A stretch of 64,000 bases of DNA from the NCBI GenBank assembly GCA_947652605.1, contig OX393577.1, positions 25,547,466 to 25,611,465 of the forward strand. Reading direction: 5' to 3'. Position numbers and translations under genes: made by a program. The notes beneath the pieces were generated by a model. The model did not search any database, was not told the DNA's origin, and worked only from the letters and a program-made list of their open reading frames with translations. Source of the stretch: Elmis aenea. Taxonomy: Eukaryota > Arthropoda > Insecta > Coleoptera > Elmidae. Below, one piece after another: positions 11,191 through 21,841 of the stretch. The stretch's first letter is position 1. Each line of letters starts with the position of its first letter.

Positions 11191-12734
11191 CAGTGCCGTT
11201 TCTGAGTACTTGGCCGCCCGCGTGCTAACGTACGTTTCGCCGCCCCGGTAAACAAAAAAAATTGAAATAAAAAAATAAATAATTGTCGTTGCAAGTATTA
11301 TATTTAACAACATGTATACAGCGTCATTCAAAAAGTCTGCAACAAATGGGAAACATTTCTATTATTGATTTCTCAAAAAATGTTGTTTTGATAAAAGTTG
11401 GTGCATGGTCTAAAACTAATTTTATGATAAAAAAAGTTTAATAAAAAGTCATAGGACACTGGATTTTAAGGATTTTTGAAATATTTGCAAGAGCAAAGTG
11501 CCCTTATTTTATGAGATACAAAAACAATTTATAGGAAAAAGTTATTTAGAATCTCAAAATAAGGCTAGATTTAAATTTTGAAGATCAAATTCAAAATTTT
11601 ATTTTTTAAGAAATTTAAACATTCAAAAAGTCTGCAACAAATAGAAAAGTTTTTTATTATTGATTTCTCAGAAAATGTTATTCTTCATTAAAGTTGGGGC
11701 ATAGTCTAAAACTAATTTTAAGATAAAAACAAGTTTGATAAAAATTCATAGGACACTAGATTTTAGCGATTTTTGAAATATTTGCAAGAGTAAAGTGCCT
11801 TTATTTTAAGAGATACAAAAAAAATTATAGAATAAAGTTATTTAGAATCTCAAAATAAGGCTAGATGTAAATTTTGACGGTCAAATTCCAAAATTACAAT
11901 TATTACAAATATTTAAGCACTTTACTTTTGCGAATATTTCAAAAATCGCTAAAATCTAGTGTCCTATGACTTTATTAAACTTTTTTTCATTTAAAATTAG
12001 TTTTGGACCATGCACTACCGTTCATCAGGAATATAATTTTTTGAGAAATCGATAATAAAAAACTTTTCCATTTGTTGCAGACTTTTTTCTTAAAAAATAA
12101 AAATTAGAATTTGACCTTCAAAATTTAAATCTAGCCTTATTTTGAGATTCTAAATAACTTTTTCCTATAAATTGTTTTTGTATCTCCTAAAATAGGGGCA
12201 CTTTACTCCTGCGAATATTTCAAAAATCGTTATAATCTAGTGTTCCATGACTTTTTATTGAAATTTTTTTCATCTTATATAGGAGCATTAGTTTTAGACC
12301 ATGCACCAACTTTTCTCAAGAATAATATTTTCTGAGAAATCAATAATAAATTTTTTTCCCATTAGTGTAAGAGGGATTTTCAGCGCCATCTCTTGCGCCC
12401 TTGGCACTAACTTGTCCCATTGCCAATTGCATTGCTACGGTACGGTATACAACCGCCGATTGAGTACATACATTTAATCGCAATCTTCACTCTCAAGTCG
12501 ATATTACCGAATAAGCAAACTGGAGGCTGATTTACGCGTATTTGCAATTTTTTTTGAATAGTATGGGATTGAAATCTTTAATCCTTGATCATTTTTACAT
12601 ACTGTTTTTCAAACTAATATTTTATTTTCAATTCTTGTGAAACATTAAAAAACGCAAGGGCGGTATTTGGCCGCCCTCTAAATCGGCCGCCCACGTGCGG
12701 GGCACGCTTTCGCCCCCCGCCAGAAACGGCCCTG
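11191..12734. mobile_element. hAT element with perfect target duplication, carrying a nested repeat
   Basis: Terminal inverted repeats are CAGTGCCGTTTCTG on the left and CCAGAAACGGCCCTG on the right, both followed inward by GC-rich GGCCGCCC blocks. The 8-bp flanks GCCATGGG at 11183-11190 and 12735-12742 are identical. The interior is almost entirely the palindromic repeat at 11325-12365, with about 370 bp of other sequence; no transposase remains. It inserted into the end of a LINE reading frame. Confidence 0.9.
11325..12365. repeat. Double-unit inverted repeat (A-A / A'-A')
   Basis: A unit of about 295 bp starting CATTCAAAAAGTCTGCAAC occurs twice in tandem (11325 and 11620). It then occurs twice more in inverted orientation (to about 12090 and to about 12365). 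Each unit carries TAAAACTAATTTTA and a CTAGATTTTAGCGATTTTTG-type block. The result is a palindrome whose arms are themselves duplicated. It lies wholly inside the hAT termini, so it was either captured by or inserted into that element. Confidence 0.8.
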
Positions 12735-12790
12735 GCCATGGGCCAGTTTGGCCTGAAGAGCTAATTAATTAATTGAAAAAGATTTTGTAA
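12735..12790 (+). pseudogene. RTE-like LINE, 3' end after the hAT insertion
   Basis: The frame interrupted at 11190 resumes here as AMGQFGLKS followed by a stop at about 12762. An AT-rich (TTAA)n tail follows. The join across the hAT target duplication restores a continuous LINE reading frame end, which confirms both the LINE assignment and the insertion order. Confidence 0.55.
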
Positions 12791-13090
12791 AAACAATAAA
12801 TGATTTTTAAATTCATAATTCTCAAAAAAATTCCAAGACATTTTTATTATTTTATTGAATAACTTAAAATCTTAATTAAAATTTTACGAGAATATATTGT
12901 GCAATTTAGAAAAAAAACTGGTTGACTATCGCGTTTGATAAATTTCATCGTAGGAAAAATATTTAACGTCATTTAATAGAAATTATTATGCGCTTTATAA
13001 AAATGGAGGGTTTATAGGGGTTTGCTCTTAAACTTTTACAATAATTTGTTGTATTTCAATTATTTAGTTTAGGGTTATTAATATATGGTT
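12791..13090. other. AT-rich sequence before the host exon
   Basis: Apart from the inverted repeat near 12946-12988 (partner of 10545-10615) nothing is recognisable. This would be the intron downstream of the 13099-13166 exon on the minus strand. Confidence 0.4.
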
Positions 13091-13098
13091 TTTCTTAC

Positions 13099-13166
13099 CT
13101 CGCCTGTGCTTTGAAGAATTTTCATCATCGCTCGAACCCCAGAAGATGCAGGGGGACCACTGTTAC
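13099..13166 (-). CDS. Host gene, internal exon (Gly/Pro/Ser-rich linker)
   Basis: On the minus strand a polypyrimidine-poor but valid acceptor (TTTAATTTACAG) precedes the exon and a consensus donor (GTAAGA) follows it. The exon is 68 nt and starts in phase 1, exactly what the exon at 21699-21841 requires. The split codon gives Gly, then NSGPPASSGVRAMMKILQ, ending with STGE at phase 0. GC content is clearly above the flanks. The peptide could be a flexible stalk or the start of a Gly-Pro rich region. The next downstream exon was not found, so it probably lies beyond position 1. I do not recognise the protein. Confidence 0.7.
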
Positions 13167-13169
13167 CTG

Positions 13170-14585
13170 TAAATTAAAAACAATAAACCATTGATGAAAC
13201 AATATGATGCTAATAGAAAATGCGCGCTTTTAACTTTCAGTAGTTGTTATCTCGTTTAAAAGTATGCAAATTAATAGAGTAAACATGTGCAAGTGGAAAT
13301 AATGAGTGAGTTGTAGTTGTTATGAACAAAAACAATGATGTAAGTCGTCGTTAGTGCTTGCCACAGTAATTTTGCGGTTAAACACTTTTTTGTAACATAA
13401 CGTATATGTCATGCATAACAATCTAGCATCGCTGTTGGAAACAAATGCTGTCGAAAAATGAAAAGAAAAGTTAACAAGCTAGGTTATTTAAGCAATAGAT
13501 TTAGAAATATGTTATAAAAAAACTTAAGAAATAAGCATATTATATCTTCACTGTTGGTTGTAAATTATTGTGAAAAACGCCATTAGAACGCCAAATATAC
13601 TCTTAATGTTATTCATAACAAAGAATATAATCAGTTGGTAAATTATTCGTTCCTCTTAAAACTTATACATGTGTATTTTTGTAGTTTGCGAACAACAATA
13701 TCATAAATGGATGCAAAATTTTCGATAATTTGAAATTTACACTTTTTTAGAAACTCAATTTTAAAAACTTTTATAAGATGTTGCAATTTCTAACTACTAA
13801 ATTTACTTAATTTCAATTTTAAACATGCACAAGTTCAATGCCCAAAATTTATAAAACTTGATTGATGATTTAAAAAAAGCACGTTTAATTTAAAACAATT
13901 GTTTTTTTGATTCAAAGCATTTATTTGTACGCAGTTTGTTTGGTCTAAGATTGATGGAAATAAAAGTTGAATTGTACTATATCTTTGTTACAATTTTTAA
14001 AGAACAGTTTTAGGAACTGGTTTTTCGTGTTATAAGGTGATAGATGATATCTCATGTGAATATTTTGTATAGGGTATTAGGTTATTGTGTGTCATGTTCC
14101 TTCTGATGAGTTTTTGTCTTATCAATGTCTAATCTGACCCAAATTAAAAACATCTCGGTTTACACAGTTGTCGTGGCCCAAAATTTATTATGTAAAAATC
14201 TATTGTGTTTTGCTAACTCATATTGCTGTACTCTCAAATAAGTTTAGGTTAGTTTAGTAGTTTAAGGCCAATAAATTCTTCGTGTCCTAATATTTGATTA
14301 TTGTGAATAATATGATCTAAAATTTAAAAAAAAATCAAGTTTTTTCGTTGCTTTTCTTATGATGATGAGTGACGTTTAAACTTTTTTACGTGCTCTAGGC
14401 AAATGTATATTACAGGCTCCTTTTTAAGTAATAAAATTTTTGTGGATTAGATTTTTACCTTTTCTTAAAATTATTAATTTCAATTTTGCAAAAACAAATT
14501 AACAACCAAGCAGTGAATGTAATACCACCAGCGTAATTTTTGTAAATAACATCATTACAAAATAAATTACTTAAAATTAACCTAC
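13170..14585. other. Probable intron of the minus-strand host gene
   Basis: AT-rich, no open frame, no recognisable repeat. It lies between the two host exons and is interpreted as intron. Confidence 0.45.
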
Positions 14586-14589
14586 AAGG

Positions 14590-14906
14590 GAACTTTTCTA
14601 GACTTAAACGATGATAACTCATCTACAATGTCACTACAATCTCCAGAGTGCTACTAAGGTTAAATAATGTTTTCCTTAACTGTTTCTAAGGTAATTTTTG
14701 ATTCTTTTAAGAGCAGAAAAAGTTCGTTCTCCACTCGCATTACTGACAGGTAAAGTTATAAATATCTTCAACAATATAGGAATGATGGGAAATATACTGG
14801 GTATATCATTTGTTAAAATTAATTTGAACATTTCACTAGAAGCTCTTCTTCCTATCGAAGTGGTGAACTGGTAAATAATGCTCCATTTCGCCATCCAGAT
14901 AATCAA
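14590..14906 (-). pseudogene. hAT transposase C-terminal dimerisation fragment
   Basis: On the minus strand the frame gives LKIFITLPVSNASGERTF, then SALKRIKNYLRNS. This is the hAT dimerisation signature (S.AS.ER.FS.LK.IK...R). A stop follows, and the remaining part (LVALWRL, IVDELSSFKSRKV) appears in a shifted frame, matching the usual L..LALL..E..I region and the terminal F..RK.RK. The N-terminal and catalytic parts are missing. It is a dead remnant, and its relation to the hAT terminus at 14967 is uncertain because the fragment lies outside it. Confidence 0.8.
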
Positions 14907-15143
14907 TTGTTTTGTAAAAAAATTTTTTTAAATGAAAATAAATTTTTACAATGCATTATAAGCATGCAGGGCCGGTTTTTCCATAAGGCGGGTCTAGGCA
15001 ATTGCCTAGGGGCACCAGTTTATGGGCGCCAGATATATCATAAAAAAAGGTAAAATTCATATTATATAAATAATACAAATGTATTAACGTTATTTTATTA
15101 ACAAAAATTAAAACGTTTGTATTGGTGCAATGTTTTTATAAAT

Positions 15144-15988
15144 ACGCTCGTGATTAATAAATATTGCGAAAAGCTTCGGGAGGTATTTCCTACTGAATCG
15201 AATATTAAGGTCATTTTTTATAAAATGTTTTCCGACAACGTCATCTTTCGGAGTTAAGCCCCCCTTAAGGAAACGGTAAAAGTAAGTTTTCATTTTATTT
15301 CTCAAATTTGGAGAAATACAGGAGAATGACATTTGGTAAATGTTTTTACTTATTAAAAAATTTCCCATAGTAATTTGTCAATCATCTCCTACCTTAACAG
15401 GGGGCTGAAAAAATCAAACCCTGTTTTTGAGTAAAAAATAAATATAGAGAACATGCACCACCAAATAAACACGAAAACACCTGTCACTTTTATCAACATG
15501 TACAAACCATGGTAACCACCAGAATGAATCATTTTATTTTAGGACATATTTGGTAGTGCAAAAAATAATATAAGTGAACATATTATTTTTTATACAATGA
15601 GTGTAGGTTTTGCGGGAAAAATTAAAGAATTAAGAAAGGTTCTAAGTACAGTAACCGTTAAAAAAAATATTTAATTGTAAAATTTTGCCCTCGAAAAGTT
15701 CTGATATAAAAACCAATAGGGTTCGCCTTTTCAGCCCCTTGTGAAGGTGTAAAAAAAATTTTACTGTGAAAAACCTTTTAATAAGTAAAAAACATCTACC
15801 AAAAGTCATTTATCTACATTGCTGCAAATTTTGGGAAATAAAATGAAACCTTTTTTCACCGTTCTCCTTTATGGGGGTGCAACTCCGAAAAAAGACGTTT
15901 CAGGAACAACAATTATGTGAAAGCCCCCCTTAATTTTTGACAAGGAATTACCTCACGAAGTTTTTCGCAATATTTATGAATCACCCTG
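15144..15988. mobile_element. Foldback element, family F1 (copy 2)
   Basis: The right end reads TTCGCAATATTTATGAATCACCCTG followed by TA. The left end is the decayed mirror (TACGCTCGTGATTAATAAATATT). The arms share with 470-1466 the CTCCGAAAGGAGACG-like block, the TTTTCAGCCCCCTGTGAAGG block and the AACCATGG(C/T)AACCACC block. It is shorter and more divergent than copy 1. The open frame 15108-15368 is arm sequence only. Confidence 0.8.
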
Positions 15989-16052
15989 TATATAAACACA
16001 TACGTTCATTTAGACAATATATGGGGGCGTAGAATGTATTGGTAATGTTAGA

Positions 16053-16275
16053 AGTAGGTAGGTAGGTACTAACTTTTTTTGGGTTTTAACTTAGAACCCA
16101 AAAAAGACTCAGGCTTAGAAAAAATACACTATCTAGCTTTTCGGACCTCTTGTAAATTCTAGGCCCTAGGCCAGGGATGGCAAATAGGATTTGATCAGTG
16201 TGCCAAAATAACATAAAATTTAATACAAATTTTTCCCCGTGCCAGTACCTAACCTAACCTACCTACCTACCTACC
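16053..16275. repeat. Two tetranucleotide microsatellites
   Basis: A (GTAG)n run occupies about 16053-16069 and its reverse complement (ACCT)n about 16247-16275. They sit on either side of a hAT terminus, so they arose in different elements. Confidence 0.7.
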
Positions 16276-17343
16276 AGAAACAACTGTCAGTTATTTCGTT
16301 CAGTATTGCCAACGTCATGATTTTATGTGTCACTAAATACATATGCAATCAGTGGCGTAGCTAGGGGTTGTGCCGCCCGGAGCGGTCCCTAAATTTGCCG
16401 CCCCTATAAATAAGGGTTGTTAATATTTGATTTTTGCCAAATGCAAGCAGAGATCGACACAAAAAAGTGGGGGGAAAAGAAATTGCGCCGCAGGCGATTT
16501 TTTTTTTTAAATTTTAGACGTTCAAACGTGTTTTAAAGCAAGTTAGATAATGGAGAATACTTTATCATCTTCCAAAACTACAGTTTTACAGTAGAACCTT
16601 TTCTGATTTTTTTAAAAATCAGATCGCCCCCACTCCCACGAAATTATTTTTAATAAGGGCGAAAAGTCCCTGTTACAATAGAGTTTAAAACTGCATGGAA
16701 TTTAATGCCTAAAATAAATGAATTGTTTGAAATTTTATTGAATGGCTGGTACCGTATCGTAAATTTTATTAGAAACTTGGAATTTCTGTCGTTACAAGGG
16801 AGCGGGTTTTCAGTGAAGCAAGGTCAAGTAGCCCGTTTTATCCTCTAACTTCGGTAAGAATTCCTTTTTCTAAAATTAATTTTTATGAATCTAATAGCGC
16901 TAGTGCGGGAACTGATTATTATATCTACTGATCCTTCATTACCCCGAGATTTTCATTTTTACCCCATTTGGGTAGACTAAAAGTGCTGCCCCAAAAAAAG
17001 TGCCACCCGGGGCGGACCGCCCCCCCCCTTTGCTACGCTACTGTATGCAATCAAAAGTTCCGTGCATCGCTACAGTTGGTATTTTATATGAAGATATAGT
17101 AATGAACAAATTATTGTATCGATATAAGAAGAGTTGTTATTTTCTGGTATTTTTAATTTTTTGATATTTAAATAACATGTAGTTGTAGCTTGTAGATAAT
17201 TAGCATACTAATTAAAAATAAATAAAACTTTTCGAAAAAAATTAAAATTTTAAAAAAAAATTATTCATAGAATTCTTTAGGGTGCCGTCGAAAATCTCTC
17301 GCGTGCCAAGTTTGGCACGCGTGCCACCTATTTGCCATCCCTG
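16172..17343. mobile_element. hAT element (CAGGGATGGCAAATAGG ends), perfect target duplication
   Basis: Terminal inverted repeats are CAGGGATGGCAAATAGG and CCTATTTGCCATCCCTG. The flanking 8-bp CCCTAGGC at 16164-16171 and 17344-17351 is identical. Removing the nested MITE at 16350-17043 leaves under 500 bp without transposase, so it is non-autonomous. The subterminal GTGTGCC/GGCACGCGTGCC blocks are also mirrored. Confidence 0.93.
16350..17043. mobile_element. hAT MITE (CAGTGGCGTAGC ends), nested, perfect target duplication
   Basis: Ends are CAGTGGCGTAGCTAGGGG and CTTTGCTACGCTACTG. The 8-bp flanks TATGCAAT at 16342-16349 and 17044-17051 are identical. The interior has mirrored GCCGCCC(C/G) blocks and no coding frame. 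It is the youngest of the three nested layers here. Confidence 0.93.
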
Positions 17344-17372
17344 CCCTAGGCCATGGCTTAGCGGGCCTAGGC

Positions 17373-20216
17373 GATAGAACGTCAATAAAACGAAAAAAAA
17401 TAGATGTCACAGGAAAAACCTAACTTGCTATCAATAAAATACCCTTAGATCTCACCCGTGGTGTTATTTACCAAAACTATTAATTAGTAATTAGTAATAA
17501 TTTTGTTGCTGTACAGTAAAAAATGTTTTTTGAACAGAGTTTAATAGAAGTATTTTATTTAAAAATCCCTTTCAGTTCTACAAAGAAATCTTTAAAGACG
17601 TTGAAACGCATTTCACAATAGATTATAACCATTCATAGATTTGCAACTACTGATAAAGTATTAAAATAGAATATACGAAGTCGATACATTCTTAGAAAAT
17701 TCTTGTAATTTAAAAGATCAATTTTATTAAAACATCCTCATTTTCTTAAAATACTTATAACTTAACGTACGGATTGTTAATATTTCGTTTATTTCTAGAT
17801 TGCCTGTGAAAAGTGTGCCGTCAAAACCTGTCATTTAAATTCGTTAATCTTGCCATTCACGTTCAAGGCAGGTATATAATCATATTTATTTGAAATGGCG
17901 GACATCTTCAAATTTACTTCGTATTTATTACACCTGCGGAAAGCTTAATCGTATTTTTATAGCATCCTAAACGGTGAAATCGATAAGTTTTATAATGATA
18001 CATCAGGCAATTTGTAGCACAATATTGATTTCTTTGAAACATGCCACACCTGGTAGTAATATTTAATAACACAAAATCGATTTTAATGATTACATTTGGT
18101 GAAAATAGTTATGTTTCATTATGAAATAAGAATGATTAAACACAGCAAAAGTTTTTTTTGCGAAAAAACCCGCAAGACATGCCTTTTTAAAAAAAAAATT
18201 GACAATTGCATCATTAAAACGTTCACAATTTACAAAAATCATTTAAAAGGCAAGCATTACTCTTCAAGCTTTCGCGATCGTTGTCCATTTTACAATCTTC
18301 GTTTCCAGGCTTGGAACCACATCTTTTTGAATACGTTTTGACGTTTCAACAATATTATTGTGGTCATATTTTGTTTGTAACAAGCATTACACTTTTACTT
18401 ATTTGTTATGTTTTTCTAAAAAACATTGCAAGTGACTTATCACACTTTCAAAATAAGGTTTTCAAGTGTGGTTGTCTTGTGTACATGTACTTGAAGTTGA
18501 AGAGAAATTGTCATCCATGATAGAAATTTTGTGTAGTTGGTTACATAAAATACTCGGTCAGATTTGAAAAACTTGGGAAAATTTGTTGATGCTGTCACAC
18601 TATTACTTTCGTAAATGATAAACGATTGTTAATGATGAGATATACATTTATGTTGATGAAATATAATTTGCATGTTACCACATACCTATGTATTGTGCAC
18701 AATGCCATGGGATTGACTTACAAACTAGATTAGGAATGATTTTACTACACGCCGAGAAAGAAAAACTATTGTTGAAATAATTGACAGTTTAACATGTATC
18801 CTTGAACATATTATAACAAACATTTATGTAAGATAGGAATATGAGTAGGTATTGTTGATAAATATTAAAAATGAATGGAATGTATAATTTAATTACCCTG
18901 TCCAATTGAAAATAACGAATTAGGTATTTTATACGGTGCACACGAACTGCAAAAATTCTAATAAAATCATTATCAACTTTTATGACCATGCCTTCATGCT
19001 GCACTCGAACTGCTTTCAAATATTTTCGAACCCTGGATTATATGGGATAGATACTAATTTAATTGTCCAAGAATTAATTTTAGAATTAGCCGAATGAACA
19101 TGTAACACTTTGCAATTTTATAGGTATAAATACAATGCGACAAGTATGAGAAGTGTTTAGTTACAAGCATACATTTTTGATTAACACAAGTAAGCTAAAT
19201 TTTCATATAAATCAAATGGATATAATGATCAGTGCGCGTAAAGAAGAACTGTTTTATAACGAAATATTATTTTGGTAAATAAAATAATTTATTCTACATA
19301 CCTATTTTTTTAATTTATTTTTTTAAATTTTGGAATATGTACTCCAGCTATTTCTAACCTCTTACGTAAATAGGAAATTCAAGGAGAGTAAAATTCGTGA
19401 ATTTTTGCAGTTCGTGTATTGGCTTAGCTCTCACACGTAATTAATTTTTGCAGTTCAAGTGGTACTTAAGTAAAAGGACTTAAAATTTGTCCACTGTATT
19501 TTTATAGATAAATATAGTTTTAAAATATTAGTTTAGTTGTTAGATAAGAATCTAAAGGAGATTCATAAAATAAAAAAGAAACTAAAAACTTGTTTGATAA
19601 ACAAATATGTTCAATTTAGGAACTATCTTAGCAATTACATTCGGTTAATAAATGTAACTTAAAAATCGTGCGAAAACAATATTTTCTTGGAAATTGGTTT
19701 CGCGATGCCCTTCTTTTCTGGTATCCTATTTATATTCTGTTCACGGGCGGGTAGGATAAACTCTTTTTAAATTAGACTTAGGTATACATGTTTCATTTTA
19801 TGATATGGTTTATATTTATACAATTATAAATCTACAAGGATCGATAATGTGTAAATATAACGTACAAAGTAACATATTTGTGGGGTTGATAAATACAAAA
19901 ATAAGCTGTTGGGAGGACCCATGAAATCTATATTTTCTTAAAAATTAAATTACAATAAGATATTGCTAATATAATAAGTAATTATTCATTTATTTAAATT
20001 TATTGATGTTACCACTAACGATGACATATCATTATAGAATCATTTTATTTTTCATATACAGGTACAAGACTTTTTTCCTGGCACTCTTGTGCCTTCCAAA
20101 GTGTTACTGGATTAACTATTTTGCTCGACCAACCCGTAAAGCCAAAGCTAGGGTAAAATTTAAGTAAAATAAGATAAGAATAGATTAGATAACATCTCTA
20201 TATAAATATAATATCA
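17373..20216. other. Probable intron, AT-rich
   Basis: No gene was supported. The open frames 18096-18341 and 18281-18520 lack coding character. A 19-bp inverted pair, ACGAACTGCAAAAATTC near 18942 and its reverse complement near 19402, is present without further homology around it. Confidence 0.45.
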
Positions 20217-20442
20217 CAGAAAGCGCCGTTTATTAAGATCACAATTATCAGTTCAATATCGATTCTATAAAGCGGCGATTCTAATAACCGAAAATATCAA
20301 GTATAGTATATTCTGTAAGTGAGGAAAATAAAATCAATGATATAAAGAAAAAAATTAAGTAAAACTAGACAATTTACATTATGAACAATATGTTATAAAT
20401 TATTTAAAATATTTATTTATTTTAATTGCTCTTTAAGTGTTA

Positions 20443-20911
20443 CAGTTTTTGTACCAGTCTTGGTATATGGAGCAGAGTCATGGAATCTAACAGAGAGACA
20501 CAAATCCATGTTGACAGCATGCGAGATGAAATTCCTGAGAAGGACACTAGGGGTAACAACGAGGGACAGAATAAAGAATGAAATAATAAGAGAGCGCCTG
20601 GGAGTAGAGTCATTACAAGAAAAGATAGAAAGAAAGCAGCTAAGTTGGTGGGGACACATGGTGAGGATGCCGGACACAAGGACAGCAAAGAAAGTATGGA
20701 AAGTTAAGGTGAAGAAAAAAGGAAGAGGACGCCCCAGAAAAACGTGGGATAATCAAGTGTCGGAGGTATTAGCGAAGAGGGACAGCGAGTGGAACAGTGC
20801 CAGTGAGATCGCAAAGGACAGGACAAAATGGAAAGACGTATGCAAGAAAAGGCTAGGATGAACCCCAAAACCTCTACACTGAAAGGTAGAAGAGGTCCGG
20901 ATAAATAAATA
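20443..20911 (+). mobile_element. 5'-truncated RTE retrotransposon, 3' end, with target duplication
   Basis: The insertion is bounded by the identical 10-bp sequence TTAAGTGTTA at 20433-20442 and 20912-20921. It begins inside the reverse transcriptase coding region and ends in an (ATAA)n-type tail, as RTE elements do. Base composition is strikingly richer in G and A than the flanks. Its intact reading frame and perfect duplication suggest a recent event. Confidence 0.93.
20445..20863 (+). pseudogene. RTE reverse transcriptase, C-terminal part
   Basis: The frame opens at the truncation point with VFVPVLVYGAESWNLT, the conserved block after the reverse transcriptase thumb. It continues through LRRTLGVTTRDRIKNE, IRERLGVESL, the RKQLSWWGHMVRMPD block, and GRGRPRKTWDNQV, ending with WKDVCKKRLG and a stop. 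These are the ordered motifs of the C-terminal third of RTE-class LINE ORF2. About 138 residues remain, without the endonuclease or the YADD catalytic centre, so no activity is expected. No frameshift is visible in what remains. Confidence 0.92.
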
Positions 20912-21088
20912 TTAAGTGTTAAGAAAAACAAACAAGCATTTGAATTTATTTTAAAATTGATATCCGAAAATATCATTCTAATAAACGACTAAAATGCAGC
21001 GAATTTGACCATTTTAATACAGAATGAAATTTGATTCTATAAAGCGGTTGATTTTAAAATCAGTGATCACAATAAGCGGCGCTTACTG

Positions 21089-21692
21089 TATTTGTATTTG
21101 CAAGTTTTGTAATTGAATAAAATGTTTACAATTAAGAAAGTAACATGTAAAAATGTAATTTTATACACAAGTTTATTTGCAAAATTCTATCGTTAAGACA
21201 ATTCACTTTGTATTGTGTTTTTTGGGAGCTTGTTCCAACGTTTGCATTTTTTTTTTTGTAAATTTAAAACAAACTTAAAGCATAAAGATTTGTTTTACAA
21301 TTTTTTCGCATTTTTTGATACTGCTTTTTGATAAACAAATGATTACTAGTGTTAAAAAAGGTAAACATGTCTTGCATAAAATATTCTTAAAAGAAACTGA
21401 ATTTTTCCTACTTTATTATTGTTCTGTTGTCACGTATATATTCTCTCACCTATAACTAGACACCGCGTGCGTTAATTAGGGTTATCTTTTGTTATAATCT
21501 TTTGTCGCACATTCCTTTTTTTTTAAAGTAATTAATATAAGTGTTCCACACACGTTTTAATTATTTATTATATTCACATACGAGTAATTTTAACATGAAC
21601 AACAATTACACATAAGAATTTTATATTACACGCTGACTTCTCATATTTATAACAACCGTTGTGGCTCTAATTAAGATTGTTGTTATTAAAAT
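21089..21692. other. Probable intron, AT-rich
   Basis: Nothing recognisable. It lies just downstream, in the sense of the host gene, of the donor at 21693-21698. Confidence 0.4.
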
Positions 21693-21698
21693 ACTTAC

Positions 21699-21841
21699 CT
21701 GAATCGAGTTGGTTTGATGTTATTAAGTCTTCAGGTTGGAGTTTTACTTCCATTTCTTTTAATCTGCTACTAAGATCACGTGTGTGAAGAAACAGAAATA
21801 AAGTTGTGGATATTGCCATCAAAGCCACCAGTTCACTCGTT
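21699..21841 (-). CDS. Host gene, internal exon encoding a membrane segment and short coiled coil
   Basis: On the minus strand the exon follows a strong acceptor (TTTTTTTACAG) and ends at a perfect donor (CAG then GTAAGT). It is 143 nt: one base completing a split codon, 47 codons, and one base passed to the next exon. Residues 4-20 (LVALMAISTTLFLFLHT) are hydrophobic enough to span a membrane. RDLSSRLKEMEVKL follows, a short charged heptad-like stretch, and then an acidic/polar linker. The exon joins in phase with 13099-13166. Topology resembles type II proteins with a stalk (for example colmedin/gliomedin or TNF-like ligands), but no family motif is present and I make no assignment. The exon with the start codon was not found. 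Confidence 0.72.

Larger units (their letters stand above)
14967..17372. mobile_element. Old hAT-type element, left end with nested insertions
   Basis: The left end reads CAGGGCCGGTTTTTCC followed by GGGTCTAGGCAATTGCCTAGGGGC, a terminus style common to hAT MITEs. Similar CCTAGGC-rich sequence appears at 16158-16171 and again at 17344-17372, which suggests a right part. The final CCGGCCCTG is not present, so the right end is decayed or truncated. Two later insertions lie inside: the foldback at 15144-15988 and the hAT at 16172-17343. Confidence 0.55.
20217..21088. mobile_element. Tigger/pogo-like MITE containing an RTE insertion
   Basis: The ends are CAGAAAGCGCCGTTTATTAAGATCAC and the mirror of CAGTAAGCGCCGCTTATTGTGATCAC; a TA follows the right end. 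Both arms also carry a TTCTATAAAGCGG block. CAG...GC.CTTAT termini with a TA target resemble pogo/Tigger elements; this placement is inferred. The RTE insertion at 20443-20911 splits it. Confidence 0.7.

Noticed and set aside
13120..13140. GCTCGAACCCC resembling a tRNA T-arm
   Set aside because: No acceptor stem or anticodon arm can be drawn around it, and the segment is inside a coding exon. Other GGTTCAAAT matches (10093, 61265) fail in the same way.
16247..16275. CCTAACCTAACCT run suggestive of insect telomeric TTAGG repeats
   Set aside because: Only two such units pass into ACCT tetranucleotides, so it is a microsatellite.
20417..20976. Minus-strand open frames rich in Ser/Leu
   Set aside because: Antisense shadows of the RTE reverse transcriptase frame.
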